Assembly: GCA_903903925.1 (NCBI GenBank)
Contig: CAIVAU010000159.1
Span: forward strand, 1 to 64,000
Reading direction: 5' to 3'
Source of the DNA: an uncultured cyanobacterium
GTDB taxonomy: Bacteria; Cyanobacteriota; Cyanobacteriia; Cyanobacteriales; Nostocaceae
DNA length: 64,000 bases
The position numbers and the translations under genes are program-made. The number at the start of each line of letters is the position of its first letter. The first letter of the stretch is position 1. Shown here piece after piece: positions 37,765-46,095 of this stretch. The notes under the pieces are model-generated. The model was not told where the DNA came from. It worked only from the letters and a program-made list of their open reading frames with translations, and searched no databases.

Positions 37765-38571
37765 ATGATTACATCGCGTCGTTTGTGGGAGCGCAAAGGG
37801 TTACAAATAGGGTTGTTAGGTCTAGTCGTTGGTGGCGCTTGGACACTTCGACAGACTCAAGGTATGCTGGTGCTGGAGTTGTACCAGGAGATTACCCGTC
37901 CGTTGCAGATGTTCCAGACAGGCCCAACTCAAGAAGAACGTCTTCGGGATGCACGATCATTAGAACTACAAACCCGGATAGCGGAACTGGAAAGCCAAAA
38001 TAGCAAGCTAAAACAGTTGTTGGGTTATGTTGAGAAAGAACCGCTCTCATCGCGCCCAATTCCTGCGCGGGTGGTTGGACGCAGTGCCGACAACTGGTGG
38101 CAACAAGTGACCTTAAATCGTGGTAGCCTTGTGGGGATTAAGGAAGGTTTCATCGTCAAGGCGGATGGCGGATTAGTTGGTTTGGTAGAAAGTGTAACTC
38201 CCAACACTAGCCGGGTATTGTTAATTAGTGACTTGAAGAGTCAAGTAGGTGTAACAATTACTCGCACTGGAGCTAAAGGCGTTTTGCGGGGAGCTTCTTC
38301 TGCTGAAGCTGTACTTGAGTTTTATGAAAAAGTCCCAAATGTGAAGCCTGGGGATTTAGTCGCCACATCTACTTATAGTCAGAAGTTTCCCTCAGGCTTG
38401 GCAGTAGGACGGGTAAAATCCCTAGACTTGAAAAAACTCCCTGCATCAATTGCAAAAATTGAATTTTTCCCGCCGATACACTCGCTAGATTGGGTCACGG
38501 TGTATCCTAAGGTGGAAAACCAACCACCAGAGAACCCTCCCAAGAGCAAATCAACAACCAAAAAGGTCTAG
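37765..38571 (+). CDS. mreC: Rod-shape determining protein MreC
   Basis: 268 aa from the ATG at 37765, with GAGGAA five bases upstream. N-terminal membrane helix (LQIGLLGLVVGGAWTL), coiled coil (about 55-95, RDARSLELQTRIAELESQNSKLKQLLG) and the periplasmic beta-barrel domain (RPIPARVVGRSADNWWQQVTLNRGSLVGIKEG...). Bitopic scaffold linking MreB to the wall synthases. It follows mreB by 196 bases. The C-terminus is Pro/Lys-rich. Confidence 0.93.
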   Translation: MITSRRLWERKGLQIGLLGLVVGGAWTLRQTQGMLVLELYQEITRPLQMFQTGPTQEERLRDARSLELQTRIAELESQNSKLKQLLGYVEKEPLSSRPIPARVVGRSADNWWQQVTLNRGSLVGIKEGFIVKADGGLVGLVESVTPNTSRVLLISDLKSQVGVTITRTGAKGVLRGASSAEAVLEFYEKVPNVKPGDLVATSTYSQKFPSGLAVGRVKSLDLKKLPASIAKIEFFPPIHSLDWVTVYPKVENQPPENPPKSKSTTKKV

Positions 38572-38726
38572 AAGGAAAGGCTGCAGAGGGAGAAGTGTAT
38601 ATGATTGATCGATAAGCTGTTCCACATTTAAATTAAATTTTGCTGTTTTTTTGGGAAAAGCGCCAAACCCTCTCCCCCCTCTCCCCACACTCCCCACACT
38701 CCCCCCTCTCCCCCCCCCTCTTATTT

Positions 38727-39344
38727 ATGATGATTCCTGGATTTCGGGGTAGCACTCCCAAAAGACCAAAGTCCCGTTCAAGAAAATCCAAACTGCAAGT
38801 AAGTCCCGTTGCGCTTTGGCATCCAAGGTTACGTCAACTGAGCGATTGGGCAGTGACGTTTGGGTCTGTACTGTTATGCTTACTGATGTCGCTGACCCGC
38901 TTTCCAGGGATGGAATTGTTGGGTATTGGACCAAACTGGTTGTTAATTTGGGTGGTGGCTTGGAGTGTGAAACGTAGAGCTTTTAGCGGCGCATTGGCGG
39001 GCATAGTTCTAGGGCTTCTTCAAGATGGGATGACATCACCTGACCCTACTCATGCCATAAGTTTAGGGATTGTAGGAATGATGACGGCAGTTATGCAAAA
39101 GCAGCGTTTTATACAAGAAGATTTTATTTCTATTGCGTTGATTGTGTTTGCAATGGCAGTTGTTGCGGAAACTATTTTTGCATTCCAATTGGTTCTGATG
39201 GGCGATCGCAACACAGAAGATATCTGGGCATATTATCAGAAGGTGACTCTTGCTTCTGCCATTCTCAGCAGCCTCTGGGCTCCTGTTGTTTATTATCCCC
39301 TGAATCGTTGGTGGCAGCAGATCAGACTGGCAGAGCAGTCTTGA
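38727..39344 (+). CDS. mreD: Rod-shape determining protein MreD
   Basis: About 205 aa from the ATG at 38727. The frame is open to 38640, but the extra N-terminus (SPHSPHSPLSPP...) is translated from a C-rich repeat and is not credible. Five hydrophobic segments, with LGIGPNWLLIWVVAWSVKRRAFSGALAGIVLGLLQDGMT in the middle, match MreD. A basic N-terminus (KRPKSRSRKSK) precedes the first helix. No good ribosome-binding site, perhaps because the repeat expanded in front of the gene. Confidence 0.85.
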   Translation: MMIPGFRGSTPKRPKSRSRKSKLQVSPVALWHPRLRQLSDWAVTFGSVLLCLLMSLTRFPGMELLGIGPNWLLIWVVAWSVKRRAFSGALAGIVLGLLQDGMTSPDPTHAISLGIVGMMTAVMQKQRFIQEDFISIALIVFAMAVVAETIFAFQLVLMGDRNTEDIWAYYQKVTLASAILSSLWAPVVYYPLNRWWQQIRLAEQS

Positions 39345-39395
39345 ACAAGAATAAGAGCGCTAGTGTGAAAATATTTCAGGGTATTGCTCAAAGTT

Positions 39396-40556
39396 ATGGA
39401 TAATTCTCCAGTGGAGGCTCAACCGGATCTATCTGTTCCTAACTACGTTCAGGAAAAGCTAACGGTAGGAACAGACTTTGATCGGGCTATGATGCGGCGG
39501 TGTTTGGAACTCGCCCGCCGCGCATTGGGACGTACTTCCCCAAATCCTCTCGTTGGGGCGGTGATTGTTAAAGATGGGGAGATTGTGGGAGAGGGATTTC
39601 ATCCCTGTGCAGGTGAGCCCCATGCGGAAGTTTTTGCACTTCAAGCAGCGGGCGATCGCGCACACGCTGCTACTATCTATGTCAGCCTCGAACCTTGTAA
39701 TCACTATGGACGCACTCCCCCTTGTACGTCGGCGTTGATCGCATCTGGGGTGGCGAAAGTTGTGGTAGGTATGGTTGATCCGAATCCTTTGGTAGCTGGC
39801 GGTGGTATTGCCAAATTACGTGCAGCGGGGATAGAAGTGTTGGTGGGAGTGGAACAAGAAGCTTGCCAGAAACTCAATGAGGGCTTTGTTCATCGCATTC
39901 TCTATCATCGACCTTTTGGTATTTTGAAATATGCCATGACTTTAGATGGCAAAATTGCTACTACCACTGGTCACAGTGCTTGGGTGACAAACCAAATTGC
40001 CCGCAACGAAGTCCATCAACTACGGACAGCTTGTGATGCAGTGATTGTCGGTGGAAACACTGTTAAACAAGACAATCCTTATTTAACTAGCCATCAAGAG
40101 GGGGCGCACAATCCCCTACGAGTGGTGATGAGTCGTCATCTGAATTTGCCACTAGCCGCCCATCTGTGGGAGACTTCAGAGGCTCCCACTTTGGTGTTGA
40201 CCGAAAAAGAAGCTAACCCCGATTTTCAGAAACTGTTACGAAAACAAGGTGTGGAAGTGGTGGAGTTGACACCACTCACACCAGATAAGGCAATGGCGTA
40301 CTTTTATGAAAGGGGTTTTTGCAATGTACTGTGGGAGTGTGGTGGGAACTTAGCGGCTAGTGCGATCGCTCAAGGAACAGTGCAAAAAGTCCTTGCCTTT
40401 ATTGCTCCTAAAATCATTGGTGGTAGTCATGCTCCCACACCTGTAGGTGACTTAGGTTTTACTAGTATGACCCAAGCGCTAACCCTGGAACGTGTAGCAG
40501 TGCGTGTGGTAGGTTCTGACTGTTTAATGGAAGGTTATTTACCTATGAGTCAATAG
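39396..40556 (+). CDS. ribD: Bifunctional riboflavin biosynthesis deaminase/reductase RibD
   Basis: About 386 aa. N-terminal deaminase with zinc motifs HAEVFAL and PCNHYGRTPPC (near 75-110), and C-terminal NADPH-dependent reductase (LKYAMTLDGKIATTTGHSAWVT; DAVIVGGNTVKQDNPYLT). It carries out two successive steps of riboflavin synthesis from the GTP-derived pyrimidine. The start chosen is ATG 39396; conserved sequence begins at DRAMMRRCLELARRALGRTSPNP. Confidence 0.95.
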   Translation: MDNSPVEAQPDLSVPNYVQEKLTVGTDFDRAMMRRCLELARRALGRTSPNPLVGAVIVKDGEIVGEGFHPCAGEPHAEVFALQAAGDRAHAATIYVSLEPCNHYGRTPPCTSALIASGVAKVVVGMVDPNPLVAGGGIAKLRAAGIEVLVGVEQEACQKLNEGFVHRILYHRPFGILKYAMTLDGKIATTTGHSAWVTNQIARNEVHQLRTACDAVIVGGNTVKQDNPYLTSHQEGAHNPLRVVMSRHLNLPLAAHLWETSEAPTLVLTEKEANPDFQKLLRKQGVEVVELTPLTPDKAMAYFYERGFCNVLWECGGNLAASAIAQGTVQKVLAFIAPKIIGGSHAPTPVGDLGFTSMTQALTLERVAVRVVGSDCLMEGYLPMSQ

Positions 40557-40591
40557 TCGTTACTTTGGACTCATCGATGGTAACTTTTTTA

Positions 40592-40810
40592 TCAGTAACA
40601 CTGGCGTTCATCGACAATATCACGGATAAGACTTAGCCGGGATTGAACGTAATCACTGAGAAAATCAGTTTCATGACAATCCAGCAAAGCTTGTGTCTTC
40701 GTTTGTTTTACCAACCACTGCACCAAAGTAGCGTCGTCTAACTGCAATAGTGTGTTGGCTTGTGCTGTTTCTACCACAGACCAAAGCTGACGCATAATCT
40801 TGGGAGTCAT
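40592..40810 (-). CDS. Small conserved-looking protein of unknown function
   Basis: 72 aa: MTPKIMRQLWSVVETAQANTLLQLDDATLVQWLVKQ... then ALLDCHETDFLSDYVQSRLSLIRDIVDERQCY. All-helical, soluble, no motif I can name. It ends 36 bases after ribD, convergent. The composition and absence of repeat-derived residues make it more likely real than most frames of this size. Similar ~70-aa proteins are common in filamentous cyanobacteria as unknowns. Confidence 0.6.
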   Translation of the reverse strand: MTPKIMRQLWSVVETAQANTLLQLDDATLVQWLVKQTKTQALLDCHETDFLSDYVQSRLSLIRDIVDERQCY

Positions 40811-41857
40811 TAGACCTCCATTCTATCATAAGCTTAGTTGTTTTTAGGATACACATTCCTATAGAAGCTTCCATCATCAACGTACAAGCCGACACAAGTG
40901 TTATTAAAAACTTAATAAATCGAGTTATTACTTGATGATGACTCAGAATTGAATTTGGGCAATGGGCATTGCAAGAGATAGCAAAAATGACTCATTTTTG
41001 TTTGCAGTAGCAATCCAATTTTGTCCAACCTATCCTGGTTATTAGCAAAGATGTGAGTGATACTACCCCAATCGTGGATGCACATATATCAACTTGTGGA
41101 AGAAAAAGGACGAGAATGAGTAATCCAGTGATTAACAGAGTAAAAAATCATACGGGAAAATTCATTCATACTGTTCATTAGTATATGCACTGCTTGTATA
41201 AATATTTTCTAACTTTTTTCCCCATTTACTGACACCCAAGAAATACGGTTATTCTATTAACAGTAAATTGCCAACTTTCGGAAATCTAAGTAAAAACCTA
41301 GATCTTGAAGGGCATTAATTAATACAGTTCTTGTAACCATGTGTTGATCGCAGGGCATTATAATTTCTGGCACTTGAATGAGGTTAGATCAGTATCTAAT
41401 TAGATATATAGGATTCCTATTCAATTGCTGAAATACACTTAGTTAGAGCTAAATTCCACCTTACACCGCTTAAACTTTTTTTAGAATTTGTATACGATCA
41501 GTAATATCCGTAAATTCACATTTTAGACCTAAAACTTTAAAATCTCCACACAATTTATTACGGGTAAATACACTTATAAATACAGAGACTTCGGGAATAG
41601 ACTTGATGAGAGGCACTTGATAGATCATCTTATTTCTCAAGTCTTCTGTAGATTTTCTGTAAAGGGAATTTTTAACTATTTTTTGCCAAAATATAGCCCT
41701 AATTATTGACTGAAAAATATAAAATCCCGTGCTTACAGTACTACCAATATAAGCATCACAACAAGCTTATTGAGGTTTCAAAGCTTTGAAACTTTATTTC
41801 TTGTTTGATACTTATCTGACACTTGATCGAATTATAACAACTTGAAGATAGCGCAGT
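40811..41857. other. Long AT-rich spacer before the glycosyltransferase gene
   Basis: About 1,050 bp with no frame I would defend. AT-rich throughout. No terminator or repeat stands out. Likely a long 5' region with the glycosyltransferase promoter in the last 200 bases, or the site of a lost gene. Confidence 0.5.
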
Positions 41858-42670
41858 ATGCAATCCACATTTGAGAAAATATTACCCTTAGAATCTCGTT
41901 ACATTCTCACTATGCGCGTAGACGCTACGAGCTATGAAGATGCAACCCAAAGAATTTTAGCTTGGACAGAAAAAAAAGAGAGCAAATGTGTTTGTGCTTC
42001 CAATGTTCATATGACAATGGAAACTTATGATAATTCACTCTTTGCCCGCATAATTAACAGTGCCGATTTGGTTACACCTGACGGTATGCCTTTGGTATGG
42101 GCTTTACGCATTCTTGGTATCAAAAATGCCTCGCGAGTCTACGGTCCAACTCTTACCTTACATGTGTGTAAAGCAGCAGCACAGAAGGGTGTTCCTATTG
42201 CTCTCTATGGCGGGACACCAGAAAGTTTAACTGCATTTGTCGAGTTTTTGGAAAAGCAGTTTCCAGGCATTAAGATTGTCTGCCACATTTCGCCGCCTTT
42301 CCGTAAATTGACAGTTGAGGAAGATACAGCTTTTACTCAAGAAATTGTCGAATCAGGAGCGCAAATTCTGTTTGTGGGTATTGGTTGCCCCCGACAAGAA
42401 TTTTGGATCGCAGAACATAAAGGCCGAATTCCAGCAGTGATGCTAGGTGTCGGGGCAGCTTTTGATTTTTATTCCGGTCGAGTCAAGCAAGCTCCAGGCT
42501 GGATGCAGAAGATCAGTTTAGAGTGGTTATTTAGGCTAATAATGGAACCAAAACGTTTGTGGAAGCGCTATTTTAAGCACAACCCTCGTTTTGTGCTGTT
42601 TTTCCTCATGCAATTTCTGAGTAGTCGGTTGAGATTAAGATTATTTGCGCCCAAACAGGAATCAAAAGAA

Positions 42671-42682
<12 letters not shown>
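41858..42682 (+). CDS. WecG/TagA/CpsF-family glycosyltransferase
   Basis: 274 aa, GT26. Landmarks: DATSYEDATQRILAW, VCASNVHMTMETYDN, LVTPDGMPLVWALRILG, VPIALYGGTPESL, and LFVGIGCPRQEFWIAEH with VMLGVGAAFDFYSGRVKQAPGWMQKISLEWLFRL. Enzymes of this family add ManNAc or ManNAcA to lipid carriers for surface polysaccharides. The C-terminal Arg/Lys-rich helix suggests membrane contact. The stop codon (TAG after EVRS) is supplied by the STRR array that follows. Confidence 0.92.
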
Positions 42683-42770
<88 letters not shown>

Positions 42771-42773
42771 TAA

Positions 42774-42889
42774 CTTCCCACACTCCCCACACTTCCCACA
42801 CTCCCCACACTTCCCACACTTCCCACACTTCCCACACTCCCCACACTCCCCACTCCCCACTCCACACTCCTCACACTCCCCACTCCCAG
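42774..42889. repeat. Pyrimidine-rich tandem repeat (CCCACACTC/CCCACACTT)
   Basis: About 115 bases of 9-bp units with a nearly pure C/A/T top strand, adjoining the STRR array. Similar C-rich repeats lie at 3541-3590, 38670-38720, 47641-47697 (inverted) and 53041-53082. Confidence 0.9.
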
Positions 42890-42894
42890 ATCAC

Positions 42895-43815
42895 CTATAG
42901 AAAACTGCTGATTTCTTGAGCCACTTTGTTGCTGTTCCAATAGCTACCATGAGCGTCACCACCGTGGAGTAGAGCTAAAACTGTTTGTTCAGTTACAAAG
43001 TCGAGCGCTCCTGGTTCCTGGGTAATCATGTCGTGAATATCGAGGTACTTTTTGTCACCATCCACTAGGCTGCTCATCAGTTCTTCCAGTGTATAAGCGA
43101 TCGGATCACCAGGATGGATATAATTCCTCCAGGGTAGCTTTTTCCCCTTTCGTGCTTCGTGCAGGGACTCTAGTAGTTTCTGTAGTTTAGGTGTAATATC
43201 ATGACCATCAGTCGAATCAGTGTTATCTTTACCCGGTGACACATCCATCAGGCTGAAGATTGCAACAGGTGAACCCATAGTGTGAAGACTAGCAAGTTGT
43301 ATGCCCTGAAGCGGATTTGGATTTTTCCCAGATATGCCATAGATGGTATCGCGAATCGCCATAACATCATCGTGACCAGGCACTGTTGCGTCGTCCCAGC
43401 GATTAGCAAACAATAAGTCAAACAGGATCACGGTTCCCCAACTGTGTGTCACTAAGTGCAGGCGGTCATTTGGTTTAGCATTCTTTAACCCTTCTACAGC
43501 CTGCGTCGTCAGCGTGTTAATCACTTGGGCACCGATACCACGGCTAATGTAGAGTGCAGCATCCCCAGCAAACTGGAGAATTTGCCTTTCACGAAATTCT
43601 CTGAACCACATCTTTGACCAAAGGGGTGAAGCATGAAGTTTGTTAAGGAGATCGGTTTCTGCCTTTTCATTAACTTTACCCCAGTAGAGAGCTATCGGCT
43701 GGAGGTCTGGGTTAGTTTTTTGGAGGAGTTTGATCAGTGAATTGGCGTATTCAGGTTGTTCACGCACCTCGCGAGTATTAACGCCGTGGATAAACAGAAT
43801 ATAGTCAGTGGCCAT
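42895..43815 (-). CDS. Alpha/beta-hydrolase-like (esterase) protein
   Basis: About 306 aa from the ATG at 43815 (MATDYILFIHGVNTREV). The HGVN oxyanion strand at the start, nucleophile elbow HLVTHSWGTVILFDLLF near 145 with Ser in HSWG, Asp in the middle, and His-containing YLDIHDMITQEPG and GDAHGSYW near the end suggest a Ser hydrolase. An N-terminal extension open to 43968 is encoded by a palindromic repeat and rejected. It is the last gene of the di-heme cytochrome cassette on this strand, but separated from it by that palindrome. Confidence 0.7.
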   Translation of the reverse strand: MATDYILFIHGVNTREVREQPEYANSLIKLLQKTNPDLQPIALYWGKVNEKAETDLLNKLHASPLWSKMWFREFRERQILQFAGDAALYISRGIGAQVINTLTTQAVEGLKNAKPNDRLHLVTHSWGTVILFDLLFANRWDDATVPGHDDVMAIRDTIYGISGKNPNPLQGIQLASLHTMGSPVAIFSLMDVSPGKDNTDSTDGHDITPKLQKLLESLHEARKGKKLPWRNYIHPGDPIAYTLEELMSSLVDGDKKYLDIHDMITQEPGALDFVTEQTVLALLHGGDAHGSYWNSNKVAQEISSFL

Positions 43816-43875
43816 CGGAACACCTTTGTATGAGTTGCGTACTTTAGGAAAAAGTCTGAGAGTCCAATTTACATT

Positions 43876-43952
43876 TAGGTTGGGCTGAACATAGTGAAAC
43901 CCAACAGTACCAAGGTTTTTGGCTGTTGGGTTTCGGCCTTCAACCCAACCTA
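43876..43952. mobile_element. Long imperfect palindrome, MITE/REP-like
   Basis: Left arm (TAGGTTGGGCTGAAC... CCCAACAG, 43876-43906) pairs with right arm (CTGTTGGGTTTCGGC... CAACCCAACCTA, 43923-43952), about 30 bp each with few mismatches and a 16-nt centre. This GGTTGGGTTGA / TCAACCCAACC type is a common dispersed repeat in Nostocales, as far as I remember. It lies between the esterase-like gene and the first di-heme gene. Confidence 0.85.
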
Positions 43953-43986
43953 CGCATAGATTGATCAAAAAGCCTGAGAGTCCGAT

Positions 43987-45423
43987 TTACAAAGTTTTCA
44001 GATACTCAATCAATGCTTGTTTCTCATCCCCAGGCAAATCAGTTCCATAGATATGTCCCTGACTTGAATTGGCAGTAACGCTCGTATCATATTTAAAACC
44101 TACGCGTTCAGCCTCAGAACCTTCAGAAACGAAGCCAACTTTTTTCTGGTCATAGACATCAAATCCTCGGTAGAAAACTTTAGGACGATTCTCTGGTTTT
44201 TCTAAAAGGTCTTGTAGAGATGGGACTGAACCATTATGCAGATAGGGTGCTCTTAACCAAAGTCCATCTAAAGACACAGATACATAGCCATTTGTCTTAC
44301 GCAGGTTATTGAATTTCCAGGGATAGCCTTTGCCAAAGTCGTTGTAAGTCTCTGCTGCTTGTTGCGTCCACATATCTAGGCGATGGCGGTCAGTTCCCAC
44401 TTCCTCCACAGGAATAACTTTTCCTGTCCTTTCGCCACCAAAAGCGTGGCAGGATGCACAGGTATTGGCAAAAATTTGATTTCCTTTTTCAGCCAATGTC
44501 TTATCAACAGCAAAAGGATATTTGGGAGGAGGTAGTTCTAAAATGTAGTCTTCTACCCTCTGTAAATCAGCTACAGGAAGAGACTTTTTAGTCGCACCGT
44601 CACCAATTGCGCCAGTTTGAATAGTTTCTTTGAGTGAAGTTTCTAAACCATCCCAATGTAGCGCAAAGCCTTTGTGCATTTTTTCATTCCAAAGTGGCAT
44701 CATATCGGAATTACCGATAGTGTCATCTTTAGGCAACTTTAAGGTGCCGAATTTGACGGGGTTAAATGGATCGATGCGACCAGGACCCCAGGTGGGACGA
44801 GAATCGATCCAAGCAAAGTCTTCTTTTTGTTGTAGAAGTGTTTTCCGAGTTTGAGGAATGATGAGATACCGATAAAGTAATTTCTCCAACCAGGAAAACT
44901 CATGGCTATACTTGATTTCGTCAAGGATATAGTCTGGTGTAAATCTGGAATCGCCTGCAGATTCATTTAGAAAGCGAATATAGCCTTGCAAATCAAATTT
45001 ACTGGAAGGACCAGCGGCAATAATTGTTGGTTTATCTTTGACCGTTTCTCGATAGGTGGCATTATGACAAACAGCACAAGTTATAGCTACCCTGGGAAAT
45101 CCAATTGTCTTTTGAGAAAAGCCAACTGGTAGTTCTTTCCCTTCCTCCCATGTAATTCCCAAAGAAGTATAACCACCAGGTCCTGGCAGCTTATCGGGAA
45201 ATATTCGTGGCAGTACCAACCAAATCCAATACGGTATACCTTGCGCCTGTTCTGCTCCAATAGAACCGTATTTAAAGTGTTCTTCAGGTGAGTCGTAATA
45301 TGTAGAAGGAACCTCCCGAAAAAGGTTGTACCATCCTACATAGCCGACTACTCCAACTAAAAGTAGAAGAATTATCGCAATACTTGTGATAATTCTGCCT
45401 ATTCTCTCTTTGAGTATTGTCAT
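43987..45423 (-). CDS. RoxA-like di-heme c-type cytochrome (oxygenase/peroxidase family), copy 1
   Basis: 478 aa from the ATG at 45423. One N-terminal hydrophobic anchor (RIITSIAIILLLLVGVVGYVGW) places the rest in the periplasm or lumen. Two heme-binding CxxCH motifs: TCAVCHNATYRE near 116 and TCASCHAFGGERTG near 315. Conserved blocks shared with the second copy: YWIWLVLPRIFPDKLPG, WGPGRIDPFNPVKF, LRAPYLHNGSVPSLQDLLEKPENRPKVFYRG. These are the marks of the RoxA / di-heme cytochrome-c-peroxidase-like group, some members of which oxygenate rubber or unsaturated fatty acids. Substrate here unknown. Confidence 0.8.
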   Translation of the reverse strand: MTILKERIGRIITSIAIILLLLVGVVGYVGWYNLFREVPSTYYDSPEEHFKYGSIGAEQAQGIPYWIWLVLPRIFPDKLPGPGGYTSLGITWEEGKELPVGFSQKTIGFPRVAITCAVCHNATYRETVKDKPTIIAAGPSSKFDLQGYIRFLNESAGDSRFTPDYILDEIKYSHEFSWLEKLLYRYLIIPQTRKTLLQQKEDFAWIDSRPTWGPGRIDPFNPVKFGTLKLPKDDTIGNSDMMPLWNEKMHKGFALHWDGLETSLKETIQTGAIGDGATKKSLPVADLQRVEDYILELPPPKYPFAVDKTLAEKGNQIFANTCASCHAFGGERTGKVIPVEEVGTDRHRLDMWTQQAAETYNDFGKGYPWKFNNLRKTNGYVSVSLDGLWLRAPYLHNGSVPSLQDLLEKPENRPKVFYRGFDVYDQKKVGFVSEGSEAERVGFKYDTSVTANSSQGHIYGTDLPGDEKQALIEYLKTL

Positions 45424-45502
45424 GGCAATATATCGCTCCTTTTTTTTACTAGTAGGGTGGGCAATGACCACCCTACTATACTGGCTAAGATCAAGAAAAC
45501 CC

Positions 45503-45593
45503 CTAGTACCGTTGCGCGGAAATCAAAAGTGTTATATATCAAAGCTTTTGCCTGTTTGAAAGGGGGTGCTTTATTTCCGCCGTCGTGTACTAG
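45503..45593. mobile_element. MITE-like element, copy B (best preserved)
   Basis: 91 bp with terminal inverted repeats starting CTAGTAC and ending GTACTAG, extended by GCGCGGAAATCAAAAG and CTTTATTTCCGCCG. The core has AAAGCTTTTGCCTGTT. No coding capacity. It lies in the spacer between the first di-heme gene and the small membrane protein gene. Confidence 0.75.
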
Positions 45594-45678
45594 TAATCTG
45601 GCAAGTCAACTTCGCTCTTTTGGAGACGCAGGGAAGGAATTTCTGATACCGACCTGCCAAAGTTACTTTGGTCGAGTA

Positions 45679-46071
45679 CTAGGCTGGTCCTGAAATAACT
45701 GACTTTTCAGCTTGCAGCGCCAGAATCAATAGAATTCCTGTGGGGATGGCAAAAGTAAGGTCTAGAAGACCAAAGGCAAGGTAGGCTTTAGGCTGGAACA
45801 AGAAAAAAGTGAAGCCAGTCATACGTGAGATGACTGAAAGCCATGCATTTGCCTGATAGTGATACAAATTAATTGCAGCTGGGATGTAGAAAAGACTCAG
45901 CAGGATCAGAAGATTTGCAGAAAAACTGACCCAGATAGTTGGCATCGCAGGCTCCAATTTCAACAGTACCAGCATTTTGTCCGGCACAAAGAGTGTTGGT
46001 ATTGCCAAAGAAAGATTAACTATGATACCAAGCCATACGACACGACCAAACCATTTAGCATAAGTGTTCAT
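45679..46071 (-). CDS. Small four-helix membrane protein of the di-heme cassette
   Basis: 130 aa with about four hydrophobic segments (VVWLGIIVNLSLAIPTLFV; TIWVSFSANLLILLSLFYI; ISRMTGFTFFLFQP; LAFGLLDLTFAIPTGILLILAL). GGGGAAAAAGA precedes the ATG at 46071. No family name comes to mind; the topology recalls DoxX-like or DUF4345-type proteins. It is located 24 bases downstream of the second di-heme gene on the same strand, so it probably works with it, for example in electron delivery or assembly. Confidence 0.7.
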   Translation of the reverse strand: MNTYAKWFGRVVWLGIIVNLSLAIPTLFVPDKMLVLLKLEPAMPTIWVSFSANLLILLSLFYIPAAINLYHYQANAWLSVISRMTGFTFFLFQPKAYLAFGLLDLTFAIPTGILLILALQAEKSVISGPA

Positions 46072-46095
46072 TCTTTTTCCCCATCACAACAAATT

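Noticed and set aside
38640-38726. N-terminal extension of MreD (SPHSPHSPLSPP)
   Set aside because: Encoded by a C-rich spacer repeat; absent from the usual MreD.
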